Shown piece after piece: positions 27,452 through 36,190 of a DNA stretch of 64,000 nt. The stretch covers positions 239,051-303,050 of the forward strand of contig NZ_KK211376.1 in the NCBI RefSeq assembly GCF_000621965.1. The letters are read 5' to 3'. Source of the DNA: Methanobrevibacter wolinii SH. GTDB lineage: Archaea; Methanobacteriota; Methanobacteria; Methanobacteriales; Methanobacteriaceae. Within the stretch, counting starts at the first letter, position 1. Every line of letters starts with the position of its first letter. The position numbers and the translations under genes were made by a program. The notes beneath the pieces were generated by a model, which did no database searches, was not told the DNA's origin, and saw only the letters and a list, made by a program, of their open reading frames with translations.

Positions 27452-28312
27452 TTAAGACTTAATAAATGAACCGTATTTTGTACCTCCACTATTATAACAA
27501 ATATCAAAAAGAGATTTTCCCCAAGTTAATGAATCAATATCATATGAAATAAGTAATTTATTTTTATCTATTAAACCATTATCATAAAAAAGATTAATAC
27601 AAAAAACAAAGTCATTTAAAAATAAATTAAATTTAAATAATTCATTTGATGCCAATAGATGTAATTTTTTATTATAAAAAGCAAGTTTTAATATTTCTTC
27701 ATCTATTAATGAAAGAAATTTATTATAAATATTTCGAGGAAGAATCAAATAAACAGGAATATTCTTATTTAAAGAATATGAAATTAAATCAGCATACTTA
27801 AAATTTACCTCAGAAATCATAAGATAAATAAATTTACCTTTCTTCATATTTTCTATAATCATATTATCTAAACCATAAATATTAGTTCTAGATGAAGTTA
27901 TAATTTTAGAATTTCTTAAAAGACTAATGTTTAATAAAAGTTCTTCTGGGAAATCTTCAACAGTATGATTAGACCATAATAATTTATATGAATCTATAAC
28001 TTTAATAGAATTATTAAGATTAAAAATTAATTGTGTTTTTATTTTTCCACTATTAGTTAAATAAAATTTTGAATCTTTTTTAATTACAAAACCTAATTCT
28101 TTTAAACGATTAATATTATTGCTCAATGTTGGATATGTTAATTTTAAGTTCTTATGCATTTCAGAGAAGTTTCCACATTCATACATTAAAAGATATTTTA
28201 AAATATATAAACGATCATTAGAATTTGTTAAAAAAGACAATTCATCAAAGATACTATCAAATTTAATTAAGTAATTTCTTTCTAAATTATTTTTTTCAAT
28301 TAATTTATTCAT
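27452..28312 (-). CDS. winged-helix regulator with FilR1 domain (2)
   Basis: This 286-residue paralogue of the preceding gene shares the same layout. The winged helix spans about 25-105 (MHKNLKLTYPTLSNNINRLK is the likely recognition region). The FilR1 domain follows from about 125 (HTVEDFPEELLLNISLLRNS is the conserved entry), and the C terminus has the LTWGKSLFDICY motif. AAGGTGT lies before the ATG. The two proteins have diverged considerably, so they may answer to different ligands. The 482-base region upstream, toward tatD, probably carries their own operator. Confidence 0.75.
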   Translation of the reverse strand: MNKLIEKNNLERNYLIKFDSIFDELSFLTNSNDRLYILKYLLMYECGNFSEMHKNLKLTYPTLSNNINRLKELGFVIKKDSKFYLTNSGKIKTQLIFNLNNSIKVIDSYKLLWSNHTVEDFPEELLLNISLLRNSKIITSSRTNIYGLDNMIIENMKKGKFIYLMISEVNFKYADLISYSLNKNIPVYLILPRNIYNKFLSLIDEEILKLAFYNKKLHLLASNELFKFNLFLNDFVFCINLFYDNGLIDKNKLLISYDIDSLTWGKSLFDICYNSGGTKYGSFIKS

Positions 28313-28794
28313 ATTGACACCTTTTAAACAATAATATGAAAAAATTTAATCCCCAAACATCTAAAAAAATACAATAGAAAAAATACCCTAATAAAAGATT
28401 AATAAAAATAAAAATTATATAATTTCAATATAAAAAAAATTAATTTTATAATCATTATATTAAAAATAAATAATACTTTAAATTTAAAAATCTTTTAACT
28501 AATTAAATAATTGATTAAACTACTATATAAATCTTTTTAAGATACATAAATAGTTAAAACCGATGTATATTAACAAATAATTCTTAAAAATAAAAATAAT
28601 AAGAAAATAATCGAATAATTAGATAAATATAAAATTAATAGAAATTAAATATATTAAGAATATAAAAAAATTATACAAAATACAAATAATTTAAAAGAAA
28701 TCCGAATAAAAAATAGTAATATAAATAAAAACATAAACATTAAATAAGAATTAAAATATAAAATTATACTGTTTGTTAAAATGGAAGTAATAAT
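28313..28794. other. divergent regulatory region, FilR1 gene / tatD
   Basis: This 482-base A/T-rich space holds no gene. Around 28546-28572 there is ATACAT, 17 other bases, then ATGTAT, a weak inverted repeat that could be a regulator site. I see no other clear signal. Confidence 0.35.
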
Positions 28795-29550
28795 ATGATA
28801 GACACACATACACATTGTGATTCAAGAAGTAGTGAAGATTTTGAAAAAATGTATACTGCAGGAATTGATACTGCAATTACATGTAGTTTCTATCCATATG
28901 ATTTAATGAATGAAACTGTTCTATTAAATCATTTAGAAAGAATTTTAAATTATGATACAAAACGTGCTGCAGAATATGGACTTGATTTAAAAGTTGCACT
29001 TGGAATACATCCTGCAAATGTTAATATTAAACCAGATTTAATCTATGAAAATTTATACAAATATATTGAAAATAAAGATATTGTAGCAATTGGTGAAATA
29101 GGTCTTGAAGATTTAACAAAAAAAGAAAAAGAAGTATTTAAAAGACAATTAGAAATAGCTGATGAAACAAAAACAAAAGCAATTATACATACACCTAGAA
29201 AAAATAAGAAATCCGTTTTAAAAGAAATTAAAAAAATTGTATTAGACACAATTAATCCAAAACTTGTTGTAATAGACCATATTAATCCTAAAGTTGTAGA
29301 TGATGTAATTGATGAAGATTTCACATTAGGTCTTACAGTACAACCTCAAAAAATGGATGTTTCTGAAGCAGTTTATATATTAGATAATTATGGTTTTGAT
29401 AAATTTTTATTAAACAGTGATATTAGTAATAAACCTTCAGATCCATTATCAGTACCTAAAACTGTTAGAACACTTAAAAAATTAGGATACTCTAAAAAAT
29501 GTATAAAAAAAGTTTCATATAAAAATGCTGAAAAATTTTTTAATATTTAA
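28795..29550 (+). CDS. TatD-family metal-dependent hydrolase
   Basis: This amidohydrolase-superfamily protein of 251 residues has a TIM-barrel metal site: MIDTHTHCDSR (His4 and His6), GEIGL (about 99-103, bridging Glu), His in IIHTPRKNK (about 128), VIDHIN (about 165) and LLNSDIS (final Asp). TatD relatives are 3'-5' exonucleases or deoxyribonucleases, and the methanogen branch is uncharacterised. GGAAGTAATAAT is the region before the ATG. It is a single gene, ending in a T-run terminator. Confidence 0.8.
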   Translation: MIDTHTHCDSRSSEDFEKMYTAGIDTAITCSFYPYDLMNETVLLNHLERILNYDTKRAAEYGLDLKVALGIHPANVNIKPDLIYENLYKYIENKDIVAIGEIGLEDLTKKEKEVFKRQLEIADETKTKAIIHTPRKNKKSVLKEIKKIVLDTINPKLVVIDHINPKVVDDVIDEDFTLGLTVQPQKMDVSEAVYILDNYGFDKFLLNSDISNKPSDPLSVPKTVRTLKKLGYSKKCIKKVSYKNAEKFFNI

Positions 29551-29565
29551 ACTTTTATTATATTA

Positions 29566-29572
29566 TTTTTTT
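29566..29572 (+). terminator. oligo-T terminator after tatD
   Basis: Seven consecutive T residues lie 15 bases after the tatD stop, matching the oligo-T termination signal of archaeal RNA polymerase. Confidence 0.45.
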
Positions 29573-29650
29573 ATATTTTAAAAATCAAATACTTGAAAAA
29601 TAAATTTAAGAAATCTTATTCTAAAAATTAGTAAAATTCAACAAAAACAA
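29573..29650 (-). repeat. dispersed AT-rich element, copy 3 (inverted, right end missing)
   Basis: On the minus strand this begins TTGTTGAATTTTACTAATTTTTAGAATAAG and continues TTTCTTAAATTTA, matching the left half of the copy at 26422-26524 (a 17-base block is identical). The right end does not match; it may be truncated by the T-run. Confidence 0.6.
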
Positions 29651-29802
29651 GCCTACTTAAAAAAATATAAAATTCCAAACAAAACCAAGAAACTTACTTA
29701 AAAAAATAAAAAATCCAAAAAACAAGAACTTAAAAAATAAGAAAACAAATAAGAAATTTAATTTGATTATAAAAAATCAAATAAAAAATTAAAAATAAAA
29801 AA

Positions 29803-30267
29803 CTATTTTTTAATAACATTAACTCTTTTTGGAGTAATTAAAATCATGATTCTATTTTTATTCCTTTCTAAAAGAATAGCTTCAGCACCATAATCTTTTC
29901 TAAGAGAACTAAGCATTTGACCAGCTGTTCTAAAATCTCCATTTTGAGCTTTTGCTAATTTAGATAAATCTACAATAACAGTATTATTTTCTTCAACTAC
30001 TTGATCAAAGACATAATCCATATCATCAGTATCAAGTGGTTTACTTAATATGATATCATATACATCTTGCTCTGGAGTAATAGAAAAATCATCTTCATAA
30101 GAGTTATAAGTAGAATCATATCCTGATGAATTATAAAATTGATTTGATCCACCACGAGATAAATCTGCATGATTATTATAAGAAGATGACCTTGTATTTT
30201 GATTTGAACGATTGTTTTGGTTCTCTTCAAAACCTAAACTCCTTCTTAAGTCATCCATAAAACTCAT
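29803..30267 (-). CDS. sepF: cell division protein SepF
   Basis: SepF anchors the FtsZ ring to the membrane and is the main such anchor in Methanobacteriales. The 154-residue protein has an N-terminal amphipathic helix ([12 protein letters not shown]), a low-complexity Asn/Ser/Tyr-rich linker (about 15-60) and the SepF core (about 68-150): [20 protein letters not shown], then [19 protein letters not shown] and IMILITP. It overlaps the upstream DUF1611 gene by four bases (ATGA), so the pair is translationally coupled. Confidence 0.88.
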   Translation of the reverse strand: MSFMDDLRRSLGFEENQNNRSNQNTRSSSYNNHADLSRGGSNQFYNSSGYDSTYNSYEDDFSITPEQDVYDIILSKPLDTDDMDYVFDQVVEENNTVIVDLSKLAKAQNGDFRTAGQMLSSLRKDYGAEAILLERNKNRIMILITPKRVNVIKK

Positions 30268-31322
30268 TTTTCATTCTCCTTTAAATAATCTAAAATAACA
30301 TCTAATAATTTAGGAGCTCCACCATTACGCATATCAACTGCAGGTAAACCATATTTTTCTTCGAAGTCTTCAACAGTTAAATCTCCAGCATTTCTAAGGT
30401 TAATTGAAAGACCAACCACTTTAGTAGGTTCAACAGCTTCAATAGCTTTAACTTCATATTCAATACCCCTAGGCTCACGATATGGGTGGTTAGGTCTATG
30501 ACCAACAATGACTGCATCAGGATGTGCACCAACTAAAATAGATGCAGATAATCCTCTTGGGTGTGGATTTCCATCTTCAGTTAAACTAGATTGACTTTCA
30601 ATAAATATTATCTCAGGATGTTGTTTTTGATCCATATATCTAATTGCACCTAATACTGCAGAAGGCACATCCATAACAGATAAACTTCCTGCCCTAAAAT
30701 TAAAGTCAGTAGGTGGTTCAAGACCCATTTCATCAGTTGATATAATTCCTACATTCATACCCCTACTTCTAGCTTCTTTACCTAAAAGCCTAGTAGTAGT
30801 TCTTTTACCACATTCTTGTGATGTTCCACCAATATAAACTATTTTTGCATTTGGTTTATATGAAATCTTAGGTAATACCTCAGTACATTTTTCAGGTGCT
30901 ACACCAAATATTTTTTTAACAACATCTAATCTAGAGTTGATTTCTTTAATTACAACTCCTTTTTCATTAGCAAATTTAGCTAATGAAAGATTATCTTGAA
31001 CAGATAATGATCTAAAAGAACAGACAACATTTAATCCTTTATCAATAGCTTGTACTGCATATTTTAATGCTGAACCTTCAGCCCCAATAGGCAACATAAT
31101 TGCAATACTATTTGCAGAACCATCTTTTTCTAATACTTCATCTAATGATGCTCTTACAGTATGATTTAAAAATTCAGTTCCTTGTTTAAATTCAGCATCA
31201 TCAATAAATCCTACAGTTTCAACACCTTCAAGATTAGAGAATTTTTCTCCACCTCCACCAGCACCAACTACTACAAATGGATTTAGCTCTTGAATCTCTT
31301 TAACTGAAGCTACAGAATACAA
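30264..31322 (-). CDS. DUF1611 P-loop protein, TTG start
   Basis: This 352-residue protein has an N-terminal Rossmann-like part ([20 protein letters not shown]) and a C-terminal P-loop-like part ([18 protein letters not shown], about 180-197, then GIISTDEMG). The DUF1611 family is related to ATP-dependent enzymes acting on amino acid epimers or dipeptides, and the methanogen member is uncharacterised. The start is TTG at 31322: GGAGTGAT lies three bases before it, the same arrangement as at ATG genes here. Its last four bases overlap sepF, so it may act in cell division or wall growth (inference). Confidence 0.72.
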   Translation of the reverse strand: MYSVASVKEIQELNPFVVVGAGGGGEKFSNLEGVETVGFIDDAEFKQGTEFLNHTVRASLDEVLEKDGSANSIAIMLPIGAEGSALKYAVQAIDKGLNVVCSFRSLSVQDNLSLAKFANEKGVVIKEINSRLDVVKKIFGVAPEKCTEVLPKISYKPNAKIVYIGGTSQECGKRTTTRLLGKEARSRGMNVGIISTDEMGLEPPTDFNFRAGSLSVMDVPSAVLGAIRYMDQKQHPEIIFIESQSSLTEDGNPHPRGLSASILVGAHPDAVIVGHRPNHPYREPRGIEYEVKAIEAVEPTKVVGLSINLRNAGDLTVEDFEEKYGLPAVDMRNGGAPKLLDVILDYLKENEK

Positions 31323-31536
31323 ATTATCACTCCTAAAAAAAACATTTTCATACGATAAATTATGATTATTAAAATTAAATTAAAAAATAAATAAATTCCA
31401 TTTAATATCAAGATTTATATATTCACTTAGATTTATTAATTTTATTATTATTAAATATATGTAAAATAATATATTTAAATATAGTAACTAGATAAAAATA
31501 ATAAAAAATATTAATTTAATAAAATGAGGTGATACT

Positions 31537-32166
31537 ATGGATATGAAAATTGATTGTCCTGTATGTGGAGTAAAAAATGGAGCTATTTCTAAAATGGATA
31601 CAACAAATATCCCATATTTTGGAGAAGTTATAGAAACATCCATTACATGCCCACATTGTGGATTTAAACATAGTGATGTGATGTCAGTTGAAAAAAACGA
31701 CCCAGCAAAACACACATTAACTATAAATAAAAATAATTTAAATTCAAGAGTAGTTAGATCACAAACTTCAACTGTATCAATTCCAGAAGCAGGAATTAAA
31801 GTTGAACCAGGACCAAAATCACAAGGATATGTATCTAATGTAGAGGGAGTAATTGAAAGATTTATTAATGCAACCCATAGAGCACGTGCATTATATGATG
31901 AAGATGAAAAATCTATAAAAAATATTATAGCAACAAAAAACTTCCTTGAAAGCATTCTTAAAGGAGAAAATGAAGCAACATTAATTATAGAAGATCCTTA
32001 TGGTCAAAGTAAAATTGTAGATTTAAAAGCAAAAAGTGTTCCATTAACTGAAGAAGAACTTAAAACTTTAAAAACAGGATTTACAATTCTTGATCAAGAA
32101 GATTTAAATGAAGAAAGAGAAGAAATCAAAAAAGAAGAAAATAAAAAAAGTAATACAGATAATTAA
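31537..32166 (+). CDS. ZPR1-type zinc finger protein
   Basis: This 209-residue archaeal ZPR1 homologue has one zinc finger (CPVCG at residue 7 and CPHCGF about 30 residues later), followed by the ZPR1 beta-rich domain: NSRVVRSQTSTVSIPEAGIK and GYVSNVEGVIERF (about 97-110). In eukaryotes ZPR1 binds translation elongation factor eEF1A and assists its folding; the archaeal role is probably similar but untested. The C-terminal 30 residues are charged. AGGTGAT lies before the ATG. Confidence 0.83.
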   Translation: MDMKIDCPVCGVKNGAISKMDTTNIPYFGEVIETSITCPHCGFKHSDVMSVEKNDPAKHTLTINKNNLNSRVVRSQTSTVSIPEAGIKVEPGPKSQGYVSNVEGVIERFINATHRARALYDEDEKSIKNIIATKNFLESILKGENEATLIIEDPYGQSKIVDLKAKSVPLTEEELKTLKTGFTILDQEDLNEEREEIKKEENKKSNTDN

Positions 32167-32213
32167 ATACAAAAATAAAAATCAATAAAAACAGATAAAA
32201 TATAAATTAATAG

Positions 32214-32289
32214 AATAAAAACACAAAAAACAAATAACTAAAACCAATGAAAATAAAAACACAAAAAACAAATAACTAAAACCAATGAA
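32214..32289. repeat. two-copy tandem repeat, period 38
   Basis: The unit AATAAAAACACAAAAAACAA followed by ATAACTAAAACCAATGAA occurs at 32214 and again at 32252 without change. It lies between the convergent ZPR1 and histone-fold genes. Confidence 0.85.
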
Positions 32290-32309
32290 AATAAAAATAT
32301 AGAAGAAAT

Positions 32310-32795
32310 TTATTCTTCTATTGATTCATCTTCATCATCAAAAAGAGTGAAGCTTTCTTCTTCTTCAGTGTCTTTTAATTTAAGTGTTTTTTTAACATCC
32401 ATGGATAATGCATCACAATCAGCTTTAATAGCTTCTAAATGTAATAAAATTCTTTTTTTCTCTTGATTAATCCTTGTAATATTAGTATAAGGATAAATGG
32501 ATTCTTTTAACATTTCATATTCAATAGTAGTATATGGGTAATCGTTTAATTGTTTACAAACATTTTTAAGAACATCACCTAAAAATTTGTTCATTTCTAC
32601 TTTTACTCTTTCCCTGATCATTTTATCATCATCAAGGTTTTCTTTCATTAAACGAACAACTTCTGCTTTAGCAAAAGGTAAAGAATCATCTTCAACAGTA
32701 GTTTCTTCAGTATTTTCTGCTATTTCATTATCATTTATTTCTTCGCCTTCAACTAAATTTTCATCTTCGATATCTACCATGTTTTTAGTCTCCAT
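32310..32795 (-). CDS. histone-fold protein with acidic ends and coiled-coil tail
   Basis: Residues about 38-105 fit a histone fold. Helix 1 is [16 protein letters not shown]. The long helix 2 runs from [20 protein letters not shown]. The loop plus helix 3, [17 protein letters not shown], corresponds to the RKTI..EDI region of archaeal histones. After that comes a helix with heptad character (about 113-145) and an acidic C terminus; the first ~37 residues are also acidic. At 161 residues it is much longer than a minimal archaeal histone (about 67). Histones with a coiled-coil extension have been described from Methanobacteriales, and this looks like one. DNA binding and architecture are inferred. 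Confidence 0.65.
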   Translation of the reverse strand: METKNMVDIEDENLVEGEEINDNEIAENTEETTVEDDSLPFAKAEVVRLMKENLDDDKMIRERVKVEMNKFLGDVLKNVCKQLNDYPYTTIEYEMLKESIYPYTNITRINQEKKRILLHLEAIKADCDALSMDVKKTLKLKDTEEEESFTLFDDEDESIEE

Positions 32796-33260
32796 AAATT
32801 TTTAAAACAAAGATAATTGCAATATAATAATTCTATTTAATAAGACTTTTAAACAAAAGGAATATTCATTATAATAAGGAATCTTAATAAAATCTGAAAA
32901 AAGAATTACTATAGCAATACTACACTAATAATTTTGTTTAAAATCATATATAAATATATAGTTTATTTAACAAGATATACTATAATTTTAATAGTTTTAT
33001 ATTAAAATATCAAAATAATTATATGTAAAATCAATATTTTAATAATGAACTAAAAATCAAAAAAATAGTTTCCATAAAATAAACAAAATCAATGATTTAA
33101 AATTAATTATAATAAAATATTTTATTAAAGTCAATAATTTTAGAATAAAAATTCTTAAACTTATTTTTTAATATTAAATTTTTATAAAAAATAGAAAAAA
33201 TAGTTAAAAATTTAACTAATCATATAATTTTAATTTATCTAATATTTAAAATAAAAAATA
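32796..33260. other. intergenic region with degenerate dispersed element
   Basis: This 465-base A/T-rich space contains no gene. At about 33139-33215 is a degenerate copy of the dispersed element: it shares AAATTTTTATAAAAAATAG with the copy at 34663-34767, but the ends are not conserved. Confidence 0.4.
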
Positions 33261-33584
33261 TTAAGCATTAGAAGTTAACTTCAAACCAACAATACCAATA
33301 ATTATAAGCACCAAAAATAGGATTCTAAATAAATCATAAGGTTCATTAAAAAAGATCATACCTACAATACATATACTTACTGCACCAATTGCAGTCCAAC
33401 AAGCATAAGCTGTACCCATAGGAATATTATTAAATGACATAGATAGAAATACTAAACTTAAAACCATAAATATAACAACAAGTATTAAGTGTATAATTTT
33501 ATTAAAACCATTTGAAAGTTTTAATTCAACTACCCATAACATTTCAAAAATTCCTGCAATAACAAGATATATCCAAGAATCCAA
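33261..33584 (-). CDS. SugE/Gdx-type small multidrug resistance exporter, TTG start
   Basis: This 107-residue protein has four membrane helices. The conserved glutamate sits in helix 1 (GIFEMLW, Glu13), and the loop/helix 3 motif is IPMGTAYACWTAIGA, which is the SugE/Gdx guanidinium-exporter signature rather than the EmrE one. Gdx exchanges guanidinium for protons. The start is TTG at 33584, preceded by AGGTG that overlaps the nadC stop codon, so it is co-translated with nadC. The link between NAD synthesis and a guanidinium-type exporter is not obvious. Confidence 0.8.
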   Translation of the reverse strand: MDSWIYLVIAGIFEMLWVVELKLSNGFNKIIHLILVVIFMVLSLVFLSMSFNNIPMGTAYACWTAIGAVSICIVGMIFFNEPYDLFRILFLVLIIIGIVGLKLTSNA

Positions 33585-33587
33585 TAT

Positions 33588-34424
33588 TTACACCTGATTA
33601 ATTTTTAAACTAAAATCAAGACTTCTTGCGGAATGAGTTAAGTAACCAAGTGAAATAATATCAATATTTAAAGGAGCATAATTTAATATATTATCTTTTG
33701 TGATTCCACCAGAAACTTCAATTAGAACATTATTTCTAAGATTAAGTTCTTTTAATCTTTTAATACATTCTTTAACTTTATCTGGATCAAAATTATCAAG
33801 CATTACTATATCTGCACCATTTTTAGCAACCTCAATAGCATCTTCAATAGTTCCAACTTCAATTTCTATTTTTTTAGAGAAACTTACATTATTCTTAGCA
33901 GATTTTAATGCTTCAAGAGGAGAACCTGCAATTGCAATATGATTATCTTTAATTAAAACCATATCATCTAAAGCATAACGATGTGGATCTCCACCACCAA
34001 TTTTTATTGCAGCTTTATCAAAATGAGAAAATGCTGGTGAAGTTTTACGTGTTCCTGCAATAATAATGTTTGGATTTACATTATGTACGATTTTAGTAAT
34101 TTCATTAGTACTTGTTGCAACACCAGACATTCTCATAGAAATATTTAAAACTGTTCGTTCTAATAGGAGAATTGTTCTTGCATCACCAGAGAAATTAAAA
34201 AGAATATCTCCTTTTTCTATTTCTTGTCCATCTTCTACTTTTTTAGCAACGCGTATACCATATGATTTAAAGATATCTTCTACAATATCCATACCAGCAG
34301 CGATTCCAACATCTTTAGATACAATAAACCCAGTGACCTTTAAATCTTTAGGAATAACTGATTCAGAACTTATATCTCCAAAACCTTTATCTTCATCTAG
34401 AATATAATTAATTATCTTATCCAT
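33588..34424 (-). CDS. nadC: nicotinate-nucleotide pyrophosphorylase (carboxylating)
   Basis: NadC converts quinolinate and PRPP to nicotinate mononucleotide and CO2, the second step of de novo NAD synthesis. The 278-residue protein has the conserved LNISMRMSGVAT, GTRKTSPAFSHFDKAAIKIGG with GGGDPHRYALDDMVLIKDNH, and late barrel strands with VMLDN and EVSGGIT. It has the normal length. nadA lies 2.7 kb to the right, on the opposite strand. The sugE-like gene follows with a three-base gap. Confidence 0.93.
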   Translation of the reverse strand: MDKIINYILDEDKGFGDISSESVIPKDLKVTGFIVSKDVGIAAGMDIVEDIFKSYGIRVAKKVEDGQEIEKGDILFNFSGDARTILLLERTVLNISMRMSGVATSTNEITKIVHNVNPNIIIAGTRKTSPAFSHFDKAAIKIGGGDPHRYALDDMVLIKDNHIAIAGSPLEALKSAKNNVSFSKKIEIEVGTIEDAIEVAKNGADIVMLDNFDPDKVKECIKRLKELNLRNNVLIEVSGGITKDNILNYAPLNIDIISLGYLTHSARSLDFSLKINQV

Positions 34425-34987
34425 ATAAACACAACTACATAATTAAATAATACTATTAAAAAACTTTTTTAAGAATTTTAATAATCAAATAAAAACTAAA
34501 TATAATATATAATTATTTATATAAATAAATTTACTATAAGATTAAAAATAAATTAAATAATATAAGTAAACTATAACTTTTATAAGAAATAAATTAAAGA
34601 TAAAAAATAAGAATATCAATTTTTAATTATTTTCTTAAAAAACACTATTTTAATTAAATAATGACTTTGTTGAAATCCTCAAAATTTTTATAAATAAACT
34701 TTCTTAAAATTGATTTTCAAGTATTAACTAAATTTAAATTTTTATAAAAAATAGGGTTTCAACAGACATTAAATAATAATATATTACAAGAATTTATTTT
34801 TCTTAACGATAATTTGCATATCTAAGAAAATATATTTTATAATAAATATATCTTAATTTTAAAAATAAAACTAAATTATACTTAATAGAAATTATAATTC
34901 TAATAAAATACAATTATTAAAAAAAAAATTAGAAATAAAAAATTTCTATTAAATACTTAATTTATAAGAAATTATATTGTGATAAAA
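34425..34987. other. intergenic region nadC / rnz with a well-preserved dispersed element
   Basis: This 563-base divergent space holds the element described at 34663-34767 and otherwise featureless A/T-rich DNA carrying promoters for both directions. Confidence 0.5.
34653..34777 (+). repeat. MITE-like element with inverted ends and 10-bp flanking direct repeat
   Basis: The 105-bp element (34663-34767) starts GACTTTGTTGAAATCC and ends GGGTTTCAACAGAC, an imperfect terminal inverted repeat. It is flanked by the direct repeat ATTAAATAAT at 34653-34662 and 34768-34777, as expected for a target-site duplication. Related copies exist at 670-766, 26422-26524, 29573-29650 and 39728-39836. There is no coding capacity. 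In such A/T-rich DNA a 10-bp repeat could also arise by chance. Confidence 0.68.
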
Positions 34988-35911
34988 ATGGAAATTACTT
35001 TTTTAGGAACTGCATCTGCAATACCATCAAAAAATAGAAATCATGCATCTATTGCCCTAAAAGCTTTTGGTGAGGTTTTTTTATTTGATTGTGGAGAAGG
35101 TACACAGAGGCAACTCAATTTTACAAACATATCACCAATGAAAATTACAAAAATATTTATAAGCCATCTTCATGGAGATCATATACTTGGATTACCTGGA
35201 CTTATACAATCAATGGCATTTAGAGGAAGAGAAGAACCATTAACAATTTATGGTCCTAAAGGAATCTTAAAAATCAAGAATTGCTTCTTTAATAATGGAT
35301 TTAACTTAGTTAACTTTGAAGTAAATGTAGTAGAAATAAAAGAAAGTGGAACTCTTATTGAAAATGATGAATACATAATAAAAACAGAAAAAACAAAACA
35401 TAACTTATTAAATTATTCATATTCTGTTGAAGAAAAGAAAAAACCAAGATTTTTAAGAGAAAAAGCCATAAGCCTTGGAGTAGAAGTAGGTCCTGATTTT
35501 GGAAAGCTTCATAATGGAGAAGAAGTTGAAGTAAATGGTAAAACAATAAAACCAGAAATGGTTCTTGGAAAACCACGCAAAGGCATAAAAATTACTTATT
35601 CTGGAGACAGTAGACCTTGTGATAATATGGTTAATCTTGCAAAAGATAGTTCTCTTTTAATACATGAAGCAACTTTTTTAGAAGAAGACAAAGATAAAGC
35701 AATTGAAAACGGACATTCAACTACTAAAGAAGCTGCAGAGATAGCAAAAAATGCTAATGTTAACAAATTAATAATTACCCATTTTAGTAACCGTTATACA
35801 AATATTAAACCATTTAAAAAAGAAACAAAAGAAATATTTAAAAATACAACAGTTGCTAAAGATTTTATGCAAGTCATAATAAAAAACAAAAATGAAATTC
35901 AAATTAATTAA
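34988..35911 (+). CDS. rnz: ribonuclease Z
   Basis: RNase Z (tRNase Z) cuts the 3' trailer of tRNA precursors. The 307-residue protein is a metallo-beta-lactamase fold enzyme: MEITFLGTASAIP, DCGEGTQRQL, the zinc motif SHLHGDHILGLPGL (about 58-71), SGDSRPCDN (about 201), IHEATF and ENGHSTTKEAAEIA, then HFSNRY near the C terminus. The chosen start is ATG at 34988; the GTG at 34979 is part of the GTGAT ribosome binding site. It stands alone and is divergent from nadC. Confidence 0.93.
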   Translation: MEITFLGTASAIPSKNRNHASIALKAFGEVFLFDCGEGTQRQLNFTNISPMKITKIFISHLHGDHILGLPGLIQSMAFRGREEPLTIYGPKGILKIKNCFFNNGFNLVNFEVNVVEIKESGTLIENDEYIIKTEKTKHNLLNYSYSVEEKKKPRFLREKAISLGVEVGPDFGKLHNGEEVEVNGKTIKPEMVLGKPRKGIKITYSGDSRPCDNMVNLAKDSSLLIHEATFLEEDKDKAIENGHSTTKEAAEIAKNANVNKLIITHFSNRYTNIKPFKKETKEIFKNTTVAKDFMQVIIKNKNEIQIN

Positions 35912-36190
35912 ATTTTAAAAAATAAAGTTAAAATTTATATTATAATATAAATTATATTAAAAATTTTTTCAAAATGTGAAATTAATTAATATTAAATATA
36001 AAAATAAGTTAAAAAATAGCTATTTATAAATATTTTAAGTAAAAATATTAAAAATAATAATTAAAAATATTTTTAAAAATAAAAGTTTAATTTAAAATAC
36101 AGATTTTAATATCATAAAAACTAATTATAAAAAATTTAAATATGATATCAAAAGCATATTTAAATAATTAATAAAAAAGGATTGGAATTA

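Noticed and set aside
34979-34987. GTG start for RNase Z at 34979
   Set aside because: The GTG is part of the GTGAT ribosome binding site, and the family N terminus MEITFLGT begins at the ATG nine bases later.
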